From assembly GCF_902497995.1 (NCBI RefSeq), contig NZ_CABVII010000021.1, positions 62,001 through 126,000 of the forward strand: a stretch of DNA of 64,000 bases. The letters run 5' to 3'. Under the pieces are notes generated by a model. It was not told the DNA's origin, did no database searches, and saw only the letters and a program-made list of their open reading frames with translations. The stretch's first letter is position 1, and each line of letters starts with the position of its first letter. The translations under genes and the position numbers were made by a program. This stretch comes from Pseudomonas fluorescens. GTDB taxonomy: Bacteria; Pseudomonadota; Gammaproteobacteria; Pseudomonadales; Pseudomonadaceae. This document shows, in pieces, positions 1-10,534 of the stretch.

Positions 1-108
1 AGGCGTCTGTGGTTGTAGGAAGGGGATGAAGATTTAATAGGCCGTTGCTGACGGAGCTATCCCTTCAAATCGGGCGTTTTTTTCATCAGCCGCACCGCGT
101 TATCGTTC

Positions 109-137
109 TTCGCGGGCAAGCCTCGCTCCTACAGCGG
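109..137. repeat. Single REP-like half element
   Basis: A copy of the Pseudomonas REP motif in the variant form with the core GCGGGCAAGCCTCGCTCCTAC. It covers the stop codon of the small DUF6124-like gene that follows on the minus strand, so the last codons of that gene lie in repeat-derived sequence. No partner copy in opposite orientation is visible in the window. Confidence 0.5.
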
Positions 138-425
138 GTTGGTGGTTTTCGGTAGTCGCTGTCGGGCCACCTCGAGCAGGTCGTGTCCGTCCTGGGTCAG
201 CAGGTACAGCGCGCTGACGATGTTGGGAATATCACTCGCGTCGGCCTGTTTGAAGCACAGGCAATACAGTGTTTCGAGCAGGTCGCTGGCGGCGCGGATG
301 CGTTGGTGGGCGGCGTCGAGGATTTCGTGAGGGTCGGCTTCGGTGTCGATGACCAGCACGGGGGTGTCGCTGTAGCTTGTCCTGAGGGGGCGGTAGCGGT
401 CTGTGAGCGGATCGGGGTTGTTCAT
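129..425 (-). CDS. DUF6124-like small Pseudomonas protein
   Basis: A 98-residue acidic, soluble protein of unknown function with no signal peptide or membrane segment. The central part (about residues 34-90) is predicted helical, with a run of alanine and leucine heptads. It resembles the small DUF6124/DUF3077-type proteins that occur in many copies in Pseudomonas genomes, and a distant cousin sits in the accessory region at 25408-25701. The ATG was chosen because the sequence turns coding-like there. The upstream 270 bases hold no other gene. Family assignment is from memory of the pattern and is moderately sure; no function is known. Confidence 0.6.
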   Translation of the reverse strand: MNNPDPLTDRYRPLRTSYSDTPVLVIDTEADPHEILDAAHQRIRAASDLLETLYCLCFKQADASDIPNIVSALYLLTQDGHDLLEVARQRLPKTTNPL

Positions 426-698
426 CGAGGTCAGTCCTGTGGGGAAGTCGGGCAGTCTCGCCGGCAGGCCGACACACTGTTTCAGCCTCGCCGGAAACTA
501 TAGAAGGGGGAGGCACCAGGGGACAAGACGGCCGCGATGGACAGGTTTTGTAGGGGGTTTACCGGCCCTTTGGGATTCGGCCTACAGGTTTGCGCGGTTT
601 TTTACAGCAGATTCCCTGGAGGTGAAAAATCCCACGGGTTTGTCAGGCAGAGCGCGACACCCCTCGGTATGGCGCGCGCCGGACTGTGTACGACTTTT

Positions 699-1772
699 CT
701 AAAGTGTCTGGTCGTGATTGTTGGCTGGGGGCTGGCGTGAGGCCGCTTCAAGGTCCATCAATCCTCTACCGTACGCTTCACTGTTGGCATAGATGCCAGT
801 CCGGTTCGCCGTTGCCAGCAGGCGTTCGCGCACTTGCTGCGCGGTAAGCTCGGGATAGCGGCTGTGCAATGCCGCCAGAGCACCACTGACCAGCGCGGCA
901 GCCGGTGAGGTGCCTGCGGTCTGTACGTATTGCCCGTCCTTGCTGGTGGTCAGCAGGCCTTGCCCTGCGCCGGAATCGCCACCCGGTACGGCGATGCACC
1001 AGGCTGCCGCCACGCCGCAGTAGTTGGACTTGGCGTTGATGCCGCTGCCGTCGCTTTTCAATGCCACCACAGCGATCCAGCCCTTTTCCAGTTCGGGCAG
1101 GGCGAGTGGCAAGCCGGGTTCGGCCAGGGGTTCTCGTTTCAGTTCGTTACCGGTCGGGAACACGAATACCGCGCCGTCCCGGACCAGTTTTCGCGCGGTC
1201 ACCAACGACTCTGGCATGACCTGGTTGTAGCGTGCCTCGTTGATCTCGGTCGCCGGGATGGCATTGGCCCACGAGTTGTTGAGAATGCGCGCGCCCTTGT
1301 CGAAACCGGTTTGCCAGGATTGTGCAATCTCACTGTCAAAGAAAAATGGCTCGTTGTCGTCGCCAAAACGAAAGGGGATCAGTTGTGCGTTGAACGCAAC
1401 GCCGTGCATGCCATGGTCATCCTTGTTGGCCGCGAGAATGCCGGCCATCTGGGTGCCGTGACCGATCCGGTCGAGGGTGCCGACCTTGTTCTCGACATAA
1501 TCGAAGCCCGGGTCTCGGATTCTTCCCTGAAATGCTGGCAGGCTACTGTTCAGGCCTGAGTCGACCAAGGCTACGGCCACGCCCTGGCCGGTGCCGCCAC
1601 GGGCATAAAGGGTTGAAGCGTGAATGACTGCCAGGCCCTTCTGGGCTCGATACTCCGGTGTTTCGAACCGGGTCGGATCGATGGCGGGTTGCACAGGGTT
1701 TGTGAGACAGCCACTTAAGAGCAATGGCAGCGCCAGCGCAGGGGCAAGTGAAAAGCCGGATAGTTGAAGCAT
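699..1772 (-). CDS. S8 family serine peptidase (subtilase), lipoprotein
   Basis: A secreted or membrane-anchored subtilisin-like protease. The protein opens with a lipoprotein signal ending in the lipobox LLSGC, followed by an S8 domain with the catalytic triad visible as VALVDSG (Asp), GHGTQMAG (His) and GTSPAAALVSG (Ser). The reading frame extends 40 codons further upstream, but the ATG at 1772 is preferred because an AAGGA ribosome site lies about 6 bases before it and the signal peptide starts directly there. Length is about 357 residues, compact for a subtilase, with no obvious propeptide or C-terminal domain. It is divergent from the helicase gene. Substrate unknown. Confidence 0.85.
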   Translation of the reverse strand: MLQLSGFSLAPALALPLLLSGCLTNPVQPAIDPTRFETPEYRAQKGLAVIHASTLYARGGTGQGVAVALVDSGLNSSLPAFQGRIRDPGFDYVENKVGTLDRIGHGTQMAGILAANKDDHGMHGVAFNAQLIPFRFGDDNEPFFFDSEIAQSWQTGFDKGARILNNSWANAIPATEINEARYNQVMPESLVTARKLVRDGAVFVFPTGNELKREPLAEPGLPLALPELEKGWIAVVALKSDGSGINAKSNYCGVAAAWCIAVPGGDSGAGQGLLTTSKDGQYVQTAGTSPAAALVSGALAALHSRYPELTAQQVRERLLATANRTGIYANSEAYGRGLMDLEAASRQPPANNHDQTL

Positions 1773-2039
1773 GGTCGTTCCTTGATGGATATCCGCGCGC
1801 ATCGGATGTCCTGCCGTGATTAAATTTCGCGCAAAGTGGTTTATTCGAAGGTGAACCTTACCGGTGGAATCGGGCGCACGGGATGGCGGCAAAGTGCCTC
1901 GATTGTTTCGACCTGCGGCGAAGGTTGACCCAATGGACGCTGTATCATCCCGTATCGTTTTTGCCCCAGACCTTTTCTCGACTCGCTGCGATTGCCGGCT
2001 AGGCTTTTGGCATCGCAGCAGTCAATGGAGTGACAGCTT
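1773..2039. other. Divergent intergenic region, subtilase / RecQ-family helicase
   Basis: This 267-base stretch must hold the promoters of both flanking genes. It is less GC-rich near 1800-1850. No convincing operator, repeat or small gene was recognised. Confidence 0.4.
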
Positions 2040-4016
<1,977 letters not shown>

Positions 4017-4077
4017 GTTGGCGGCGCAGAGGAAAGGGTTTGCTGACATGTGATTTATATGGCGCCTGTGAGGGCCT

Positions 4078-4170
4078 CTTCGCGAGCAAGCTCGCTCCCA
4101 CACTTGAACTTTGCCAGACACAAGATGTGGGTACACAGGAGATTTAATGTGGGAGCGAGCTTGCTCGCGA
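4078..4170. repeat. REP pair (inverted)
   Basis: Two copies of the REP motif in opposite orientation (4078-4102 and 4148-4170), sharing the core CGCGAGCAAGCTCGCTCCCAC and separated by about 45 bases. Such pairs (REPINs) are mobilised in Pseudomonas by RAYT transposases; none is encoded in this window. It lies between the helicase and thioesterase genes. Confidence 0.85.
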
Positions 4171-4227
4171 TGAATACGACGCGGTTTTCACCTTAAACTC
4201 GCAATCCAACGCCAGGAACCGACACTG

Positions 4228-4659
4228 ATGTCTACCCCGATGCCTCAACGCACCGACTATCTCCACTTTCAACCCATCACCACCCGCTGGCATGACAACG
4301 ATGCCTATGGCCACATCAATAACGTCACCTACTACAGTTTCTTCGACACGGCGGTGAATACCTATCTGATCGAAGTTGGCGGCCTGGATATCCATGACGG
4401 CGAAGTCGTGGGCTTTGTGGTGAGTTCGGCCTGTGACTACTTTGCCTCCATCGCCTTCCCTGACTGGATCGAGATCGGTTTGCGCGTCGGCAAGTTGGGC
4501 AGTAGCTCGGTTCAGTATGAACTGGCGGTGTTCAAGGTCGGGGAGGCGGAAGCCTGCGCGGCGGGGTGTTTTGTTCATGTGTTCGTGGATCGGACATCGA
4601 ATCTGCCGGTGGCGATTCCTGCCGCGTTGCGCGGGTCGCTGGAGCGGTTGGTGGTTTGA
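4228..4659 (+). CDS. Acyl-CoA thioesterase, hot-dog fold (4HBT/YbgC-like)
   Basis: A 143-residue single-domain hot-dog protein, the usual length for 4-hydroxybenzoyl-CoA thioesterase-type enzymes that hydrolyse acyl-CoA thioesters in the cytoplasm. The family motif is clear near residues 20-37: WHDNDAYGHINNVTYYSFFD, which contains the catalytic Asp and the GHINN turn. The gene is monocistronic between a REP pair and a strong terminator. The natural substrate cannot be told from the sequence. Confidence 0.85.
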   Translation: MSTPMPQRTDYLHFQPITTRWHDNDAYGHINNVTYYSFFDTAVNTYLIEVGGLDIHDGEVVGFVVSSACDYFASIAFPDWIEIGLRVGKLGSSSVQYELAVFKVGEAEACAAGCFVHVFVDRTSNLPVAIPAALRGSLERLVV

Positions 4660-4664
4660 CGCGC

Positions 4665-4698
4665 AAAAAAAATCGCAGCCATTGGGCTGCGATTTTTT
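4665..4698. terminator. Bidirectional rho-independent terminator
   Basis: An A-run, the stem ATCGCAGCC / GGCTGCGAT with a four-base loop, and a T-run. The symmetric layout can serve the thioesterase gene from the left and the glycine-zipper gene from the right, which converge here. Confidence 0.9.
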
Positions 4699-4728
4699 GA
4701 TCTACCTGGCAGTGGAGCTGTTCAGGCC

Positions 4729-5217
4729 TCAGTGATGACGGTATTTCTTGTGGTGTTTGCGATGCCCATAGGCATGGCCACGACCCGGGTGACCGTCCCG
4801 GTAGTAGCGACGGTCATCGCCGCCACGATGGGAGCGACGATCATCATCGTCGTCATCGCTCTTGTTGCCCATGTAGTTACCCAGCGCGCCACCGGCGCCG
4901 CCACCTGCTGCGGAGCCGATCAGGCTGCCGGTGGTGCCGCCCATGCTGCGGCCGACCACGTTACCGCCTGCTGCGCCCAACGCACCACCGATGGCGGCTT
5001 CGCCACGGCTGCGTTTGTCTGCGCCGACTGCGCTACCACCCGCGCCGCCCAGGGCCGCGCCAATGGTGGAACCTGTACTGCCGCCTAACGACTGACCGAC
5101 GACCGAGCCCAAAACCCCGCCCAATGCGCCGCCCACACCTGCTTCGGTGGTGCCGCCGGCAGAAGCGAAGCCACTGATCAGGCCAAGGGACAACAAGAGA
5201 ATCGAGGAGAACTTCAT
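4729..5217 (-). CDS. Exported glycine-zipper protein
   Basis: A 162-residue protein with a clear signal peptide (cleavage likely after the FASA near residue 20). A glycine-zipper region of repeated GxxxG-type segments (about residues 25-115; GGALGG, GSVVGQ, GAALGG and similar) follows, resembling outer-membrane or YMGG-like zipper proteins. The tail is an Asp run followed by a His/Arg/Tyr/Gly-rich segment ending in HKKYRHH, which could bind metal or nucleic acid. The gene is monocistronic with its own promoter region to the right. Function unknown; an envelope or membrane-inserting role is inferred from the zipper. Confidence 0.75.
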   Translation of the reverse strand: MKFSSILLLSLGLISGFASAGGTTEAGVGGALGGVLGSVVGQSLGGSTGSTIGAALGGAGGSAVGADKRSRGEAAIGGALGAAGGNVVGRSMGGTTGSLIGSAAGGGAGGALGNYMGNKSDDDDDDRRSHRGGDDRRYYRDGHPGRGHAYGHRKHHKKYRHH

Positions 5218-5375
5218 AGAGAAACCTCAAGGGGATGACGGCGCGATCCTGAGGCTGTGTCATGGTTGTTACAATCGAAATCCGACGAGTAACACGACTT
5301 CAACACATTTCTATAAGTTACTGTTTTTTAGGCGGAACTTAACTGTTTTTCGCCGGTCTTTAGTTACTTCGGAAT

Positions 5376-5405
5376 GGCCGTTTTTGGGAAAAAACGGCCT
5401 TTTTT
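5376..5405 (+). terminator. Orphan rho-independent terminator
   Basis: The stem GGCCGTTTTT / AAAAACGGCC is followed by six T residues, reading on the plus strand. The genes on both sides are on the minus strand, so this terminator does not end any visible protein gene. Confidence 0.75.
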
Positions 5406-5457
5406 GTGGGCGATTGGAAAGTAATTGATCCGGAAGATTCGTTGAATGTTCCATCGC

Positions 5458-5541
5458 CTTCGCGAGCAAGCCCGCTCCCACAGTTGACCGAGTTCTTCCA
5501 GAAAGAACGCTATCGAATGTGGGAGCGGGCTTGCTCGCGAA
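5458..5541. repeat. REP pair (inverted)
   Basis: Two REP copies facing each other (5458-5482 and 5518-5541) with the core CGCGAGCAAGCCCGCTCCCAC. They are placed just beyond the stop of the YdeP-type gene. Confidence 0.85.
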
Positions 5542-5562
5542 TAGGCCGGCTCAGGCGCCGCG

Positions 5563-7911
5563 TTAAGCCGACCTGGCCATGATCAGCCCAGTCTCACTCG
5601 CCGCTTCCAACCGGATCGCCACAAACTTCGACGTCGGCGTATGGCTGCCATCCCCGATGCTTTCCAGCGGTACCAGCGGATTCACTTCCGGATAGTAAGC
5701 CGCCGCTTGCCCGGCAGGGATATCAAACGCCAGCAGTGTGAAGCCTTTCACCCGGCGCTCGCGGCCATCATCCCAGATCGAAACAATGTCAGCCTTCTGC
5801 CCTGGTTTGAACCCCAGGCGAATGATGTCGGCCTCGTTTACAAACAAGACGTCCCGTTGACCTTTCACCCCGCGATAACGGTCATTGAGGCCATAAATAG
5901 TGGTGTTGTACTGATCGTGGGAACGCATTGACTGCATGATCAGATCCGGCAACACCCCGGTGGCACGAGTGCGTTCGTGCACCAGATCCTCGGGCAGGAT
6001 ATTCGGGCGGAAATTCGCCCGCCCGGATGGCGTAGTCCAGCGACGGGCGGCGGCGCTGTTGCCCAGGTAGAAACCGCCTGGATTGCGGATCTTCTCGTTG
6101 AAGTCGCGAAAGCCGGGAATCGTGTCGGCGATCAGGTCGCGGATACGGCCGTAATCGGCCACCAGCCAGTTCCAGTCCACCGGTTTGCTGCCCAGGGTCG
6201 CGGCAGCGATACCCGCGATGATCGCCGGCTCCGAACGCATCTGGTTCGACAGCGGCTGCAACTGACCGTTTGAGGCGTGGACCATGCTGAACGAGTCTTC
6301 AACGGTCACCGCTTGCGCGCCTTCGGTCTGGATGTCGATGTCGGTGCGGCCCAGGCACGGCAGGATCAGCGCGTCCTTGCCATGGGCCAGATGGCTGCGA
6401 TTGAGCTTGGTGCTGATCTGTACGGTCAGGTCGCAATTGGCCAGGGCCTGGAAGGTGCGGGTGCTGTCCGGTGTGGCTTGGGCGAAGTTACCGCCCAGGC
6501 CGATGAACACTTTAGCCCGGCCATCGGCCATGGCGTGGATCGCCTCGACCACGTTGTGGCCATTGTCCCGTGGCACCTTGAACTGGAAGCGACGCTCCAG
6601 CGAGTCGAGGAAGGCCACCGGCGGGCATTCGTTGATGCCCATGGTCCGGTCGCCCTGCACGTTACTGTGGCCACGCACGGGGCACAGGCCGGCGCCCGGC
6701 CGGCCGATGTTGCCGCGCAGCAGCATCAGGTTGGCAATTTCCTGGATGGTCGCCACCGAATGGCGATGCTGGGTGATGCCCATGGCCCAGCACATGATCA
6801 CGTTCTTGCCCTTGGCGTACATGCGAGCGGCTTGCTCGATCTCCACCAGCGTCAGGCCGGACTGCTCGACGATTTGCGCCCAGGAGGTATCGTCAATGAC
6901 GCCGAGGTATTCCAGCACGTTGACGCTGTGTTCATTGAGAAAATCGTGGTCAAACACCGCAGGCTCGCCTGCCTTCTGTGCATCGCGCTCCCATTGCAGC
7001 AGGAATTTCGCCATGCCGCGCAGGATTGCCATGTCGCCGCCCAGCGCCGGACGGAAGTAGGCGGTGTTGGTCGGCTTGTCGCCATTGGTGAGCATTTCAA
7101 TCGGGTGCTGCGGGTGCTGGAAGCGCTCCAGTCCCCGCTCTTTCAATGGGTTGACGCAGACCACTTGAGCGCCGCGTTTCACTGCTTCGCGCAACGGTTC
7201 GAGCATCCGCGGATGGTTGGTGCCCGGGTTCTGGCCCCAGACAAAAATCGCATCGGCGTGTTCGAAGTCGTTGAAGGTCACGGTGCCTTTGCCGACGCCG
7301 ACACTTTGCGCCAACGCCACACCGCTGGCCTCGTGGCACATGTTCGAGCAGTCGGGGAAATTGTTGGTGCCGTAGGCGCGCACGAACAGCTGATACAAGT
7401 ACGCCGCTTCGTTGCTGGCTCGGCCCGAGGTGTAGAACTCGGCCTGATCCGGGCTCGACAGCCCTTGCAAGTGTTTACCGATCAGCGCGAATGCCGCTTC
7501 CCAGCTGATCGGCTTGTAGCGATCGGTCTCGGCGTCGTAGCGCATCGGCTCGGTCAGACGGCCCTGATATTCCAGCCAATAGTCGCTCTGTTCCAGCAAC
7601 GAAGTGACGCTGTGCTTCGCGAAGAACGCGCCATCGACACGCCGTTTGGTCGCTTCCCAGTTCACCGCCTTGGCGCCGTTCTCGCAGAACATCACCAGGC
7701 CCTTTTCCGGAGAATCGCCCCACGCGCAACCGGGGCAGTCGAAACCGCCGTTCTGGTTGGTCTTGAGCATGATGCGCAGGTTTTTCAGTGCGTTGTCGCT
7801 GGTCAACCAGGCCTGGGCCACGCTGATCAGTGCGCCCCAGCCACCGGCCGGGCCTTTGTAGGGCTTATAGCGGGGGACGGGTTTCTGGTCGGCTTGACGA
7901 TGTTGACTCAC
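5563..7911 (-). CDS. FdhF/YdeP-family molybdopterin oxidoreductase
   Basis: A 782-residue cytoplasmic bis-MGD oxidoreductase of the FdhF/YdeP family, related to formate dehydrogenase catalytic subunits. Near the N-terminus the segment FDCPGCAWGD carries two of the cysteines kept by YdeP proteins, but the full four-cysteine [4Fe-4S] motif of formate dehydrogenase is not obvious. Molybdopterin-binding stretches such as IFVWGQNPGTNHPRM and RPGAGLCPVRGHSN are present, as is a C-terminal molybdopterin dinucleotide domain. The gene overlaps the upstream fdhD by four bases, so the two are co-translated and FdhD probably matures this enzyme. E. coli YdeP is linked to acid resistance; the substrate here is unknown. 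Confidence 0.9.
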   Translation of the reverse strand: MSQHRQADQKPVPRYKPYKGPAGGWGALISVAQAWLTSDNALKNLRIMLKTNQNGGFDCPGCAWGDSPEKGLVMFCENGAKAVNWEATKRRVDGAFFAKHSVTSLLEQSDYWLEYQGRLTEPMRYDAETDRYKPISWEAAFALIGKHLQGLSSPDQAEFYTSGRASNEAAYLYQLFVRAYGTNNFPDCSNMCHEASGVALAQSVGVGKGTVTFNDFEHADAIFVWGQNPGTNHPRMLEPLREAVKRGAQVVCVNPLKERGLERFQHPQHPIEMLTNGDKPTNTAYFRPALGGDMAILRGMAKFLLQWERDAQKAGEPAVFDHDFLNEHSVNVLEYLGVIDDTSWAQIVEQSGLTLVEIEQAARMYAKGKNVIMCWAMGITQHRHSVATIQEIANLMLLRGNIGRPGAGLCPVRGHSNVQGDRTMGINECPPVAFLDSLERRFQFKVPRDNGHNVVEAIHAMADGRAKVFIGLGGNFAQATPDSTRTFQALANCDLTVQISTKLNRSHLAHGKDALILPCLGRTDIDIQTEGAQAVTVEDSFSMVHASNGQLQPLSNQMRSEPAIIAGIAAATLGSKPVDWNWLVADYGRIRDLIADTIPGFRDFNEKIRNPGGFYLGNSAAARRWTTPSGRANFRPNILPEDLVHERTRATGVLPDLIMQSMRSHDQYNTTIYGLNDRYRGVKGQRDVLFVNEADIIRLGFKPGQKADIVSIWDDGRERRVKGFTLLAFDIPAGQAAAYYPEVNPLVPLESIGDGSHTPTSKFVAIRLEAASETGLIMARSA

Positions 7912-8762
7912 GCTTGATTCTCCAATGCCGGGCTGTAGACCCGGGGCGCACTTTTTTGCGGCAGGTGGATGAGATTGAGGTTATGGCGGCGGGCCCATTG
8001 CACGGCAAGGCCCGTGGGCGACGACAGGCTGACCAGGGTCTGGATGCCGGCGCGCAATACTTTCTGGATCAATTCAAGGCTGCAACGGCTGGTGACAATC
8101 GCCAGGCCGCCAGTAGTGGGGATCTTTTGCCGGATCAACCCGCCGATCAGCTTGTCGAGGGCGTTGTGCCGGCCGATGTCTTCACGGCCCAGCAGCAATT
8201 CGCCCCTGGCGTCCATGAACACCGCCGCGTGCACCGCGCCGCTGTACTGGCCGAGCGGCTGGAACGCGCTGATGCGTTGGCGCAGGCCATCGAGCCATTC
8301 GGCGGGCGGCAAGGGTGCGCCGGACAACACTTTGAGGTCTGGTAATGCCTGCTCGAGCGCTTCTACACCGCAAAGCCCGCAACCGCTGGTGCCGGCCAGT
8401 TGCCGACGCTGCTGCTTGAGGTTCCAGAAGGCTCGATTGGCGATAGTCACTTGCGCGTACTGCGCCGAACCCGAACCGCTGAGTTGCAAGTCGTAGATGT
8501 CGGTGGCGTCTTCGATGATGCCGCTGCCGAGGCTGAAGCCGACGATGAAATCCTCGAGATCCGTCGGCGTCACCAGCATCACGGCCTGGCTGATGCCGTT
8601 ATAGGCAATCGCCAGCGCGACTTCCTCGGCCAGCGCGGTGCTGTCCGATTCGGCACTTTGGGTTTCGGTATGGCGAAGGTTGCTGTAGCTATAGGTCTGG
8701 CTGGCAGCGGGCGCGGGCGTTTCGAGGGCAGGCGCCGCGCAGACAGGGCGCTTGGCGTTCAT
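7908..8762 (-). CDS. fdhD: Formate dehydrogenase accessory sulfurtransferase FdhD
   Basis: FdhD passes sulfur from IscS to the molybdenum cofactor of formate dehydrogenase-type enzymes. The 284-residue protein has the catalytic cysteine loop SGCGLCG (Cys128 and Cys131). Typical FdhD segments follow, such as AVHAAVFMDARGELLLGREDIGRHNALDKLIG and later SRCSLELIQKVLRAGI. It lies first in a two-gene operon and overlaps the YdeP-type oxidoreductase by four bases, which fits a dedicated maturation role. A LysR regulator lies just upstream in the same orientation. Confidence 0.95.
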   Translation of the reverse strand: MNAKRPVCAAPALETPAPAASQTYSYSNLRHTETQSAESDSTALAEEVALAIAYNGISQAVMLVTPTDLEDFIVGFSLGSGIIEDATDIYDLQLSGSGSAQYAQVTIANRAFWNLKQQRRQLAGTSGCGLCGVEALEQALPDLKVLSGAPLPPAEWLDGLRQRISAFQPLGQYSGAVHAAVFMDARGELLLGREDIGRHNALDKLIGGLIRQKIPTTGGLAIVTSRCSLELIQKVLRAGIQTLVSLSSPTGLAVQWARRHNLNLIHLPQKSAPRVYSPALENQA

Positions 8763-8854
8763 GGCATCACCGACGGTTTGAATAGCTTTAAGCCTATGCG
8801 CGTCAAGTTGTCGCGTCTAATCGCTATTACTGATCCGCCGATAGATGGCGTCGA

Positions 8855-9742
8855 TCAAGAGTCTTTCGGCGATTTCTGATAGATCGCGAAACAGGCTTCT
8901 GCCAATGCCGAACGCGGTGCGCTGCGACGCATGATCAGTCCCAGTTTGCCGAGGGTCTGTGCGTGTTCGATGGGCTGCAGGCGCAGATGATCAGTGAGTT
9001 TTTCCAGGCCGCCATCCAGCGGCATCACCGCACAGCACAGGCCTCCGTGCACGGCCTGGAGCAGTTGATGCACGGCATCGGTCTGCAACAAAGGCTGCGG
9101 GGTGAGGCCGCGGCTGTGGAAGTTGTGGTCGATGGACTGACGAAAATGCATGCCGCTGGTGAGCATGCCCAAGGGTAATTCGATCAACGATTCCCAGCTC
9201 AGCGCGGACTCGCCGAAATTGTAGAAGCGTTGATCGTAGAGCAGGCCCATGCGGGTTTCGCTGAACGCCAGGGAATCGAAGCGCTCACCGTCCAGGCGTT
9301 CCAGGTACGAGACGCCAATGTCCAGGCGGTTGTTCGCCAGTTGTTCGAGGATCTGTTCGGAACTCAGGGCCGACAGTTCGAAGCGCAGGTTGGGGTGATC
9401 GGCGTGCAGCCGTTGCATCAGGGGCACTGGATCGTAGCTCGACAGTGGCACGACGCCCAGCCGCAGGGTGCCGACCAGGTTGCCGCGACAGGCTGCCGCT
9501 TCGGCCTGCAAGCCGTCGCAGGCTGCCAGTACGGTGCGTGCCCAGGCCAGCACCCGCTCGCCCGGTGCGGTGAAACCTTCGAAGCGCTGGCCACGGTTGA
9601 CCAATGGCAACTCGAGCTCTTCTTCGAGGCTGCGCAGGCGCATGGACAGGGTCGGCTGGGTGATGTGACAGCGCGCGGCGGCCTGGCCGAAATGTCGGGT
9701 TTCGTCGAGGGCGATGAGGAATTTCAGCTGCTTGATGTCCAT
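8855..9742 (-). CDS. LysR-family transcriptional regulator
   Basis: A 295-residue regulator. The N-terminal winged helix-turn-helix (about residues 1-60, with FGQAAARCHITQPTLSMRLRSLEEELELPL) is followed by a LysR substrate-binding domain (about 90-290). It is transcribed in the same direction as fdhD and the YdeP-type gene, with a 92-base gap, so it may control them or form a loose operon with them. This is inferred from position only; the effector cannot be seen. Confidence 0.9.
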   Translation of the reverse strand: MDIKQLKFLIALDETRHFGQAAARCHITQPTLSMRLRSLEEELELPLVNRGQRFEGFTAPGERVLAWARTVLAACDGLQAEAAACRGNLVGTLRLGVVPLSSYDPVPLMQRLHADHPNLRFELSALSSEQILEQLANNRLDIGVSYLERLDGERFDSLAFSETRMGLLYDQRFYNFGESALSWESLIELPLGMLTSGMHFRQSIDHNFHSRGLTPQPLLQTDAVHQLLQAVHGGLCCAVMPLDGGLEKLTDHLRLQPIEHAQTLGKLGLIMRRSAPRSALAEACFAIYQKSPKDS

Positions 9743-9869
9743 CTTCGCTCCAGGGCGCGGTCAAGCTCCAGATTCTAGCAAGCGGCGTCATTGGTCGGGT
9801 GGCAATCGCGGTCTGCCGGTGTGGTCTAATCTTTTGCCTCTGGACACCCAATCCCAAGGAGAGAACACG

Positions 9870-10319
9870 ATGAGCCTTTTCAGCTTTTTGAAAGAAGCCG
9901 GTGAAAAAATCCTCGATGCGCTGACGCCGGACAAGGCCGAGGCCAACAGCGAGAAACTGACCCAGCATGTGAAGGACGCACTGACGGGAATCGACACTTC
10001 CAAGATTCAAGTGAAAGTCGAGGGCGAGAAAATCATTGCCACCGGTGAGGCCGCCAGTCAGGAAGAGAAGGAAAAAATCCTTCTGGCACTGGGTAATGTG
10101 GCCGGTATCAGCGGTGTGGATGACCAGATCACGGTGACTGGACCTGTGGCCGCACCGGCGAAGTTTGTCACGGTCGAGAAAGGCGACACGCTCAGTGCCA
10201 TTTCCAAGCGTGTGTATGGCGATCCGAACAAATATCAAAAGATCTTCGAGGCCAACAAGCCGATGCTCAAGGATCCGAACAAGATCTATCCGGGGCAGTC
10301 GTTGCGGATTCCTGACTAG
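9870..10319 (+). CDS. kbp: BON and LysM domain protein, Kbp/YgaU homologue
   Basis: A 149-residue protein, exactly the length of E. coli Kbp (YgaU), a cytoplasmic potassium-binding protein. An N-terminal BON domain (about residues 20-85) is followed by a C-terminal LysM domain (about 98-148: VEKGDTLSAISKRVYG ... IYPGQSLRIP). There is no signal peptide. The ATG follows an AAGGAGA site by 7 bases, so the longer in-frame extension upstream is not used. The gene stands alone and is followed by a REP cluster. Confidence 0.9.
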   Translation: MSLFSFLKEAGEKILDALTPDKAEANSEKLTQHVKDALTGIDTSKIQVKVEGEKIIATGEAASQEEKEKILLALGNVAGISGVDDQITVTGPVAAPAKFVTVEKGDTLSAISKRVYGDPNKYQKIFEANKPMLKDPNKIYPGQSLRIPD

Positions 10320-10340
10320 GGCTCAAGTCCGTGTGATGGC

Positions 10341-10520
10341 CTTCGCGGGCAAGTCCCAATGCCATGTGGGAGCGGGCTTGCTCGCGAAGACGACGGCCCA
10401 GTCAATATTGATGTCGCCTGACACACCGCTTTCGCGAGCAAGCCCGCTCCCACAGGGAATTGTGTCGTTCACGAAGGATGCAAACGACATAGATCCTGTG
10501 GGAGCGGGCTTGCCCGCGAT
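10341..10520. repeat. REP cluster, at least three copies
   Basis: Three full REP copies in alternating orientation (10364-10388, 10430-10453, 10498-10519). A shorter partial copy precedes them near 10341. They share GTGGGAGCGGGCTTGCTCGCG and fill nearly all the space between the converging kbp and yrfG genes. Confidence 0.85.
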
Positions 10521-10534
10521 GCAGACAACTCGGT

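Larger units (their letters stand above)
5218..5562. other. Intergenic region with orphan terminator and REP pair
   Basis: This 345-base gap has no recognisable protein gene. Its left part is the promoter side of the glycine-zipper gene. It contains a plus-strand hairpin plus T-run with no plus-strand gene before it, then a REP pair. A small RNA ending at the hairpin is possible. Confidence 0.5.

Noticed and set aside
4729..5217. The glycine-zipper gene as a bacteriocin or toxin
   Set aside because: Signal peptide, zipper and a His-rich tail fit envelope proteins. No immunity or export genes are near.
6277..7917. Open frame of 546 codons on the plus strand
   Set aside because: It lies wholly opposite the YdeP-type gene, whose minus-strand frame has the molybdoenzyme motifs. 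The plus-strand translation has no recognisable domain. It is a high-GC shadow frame.
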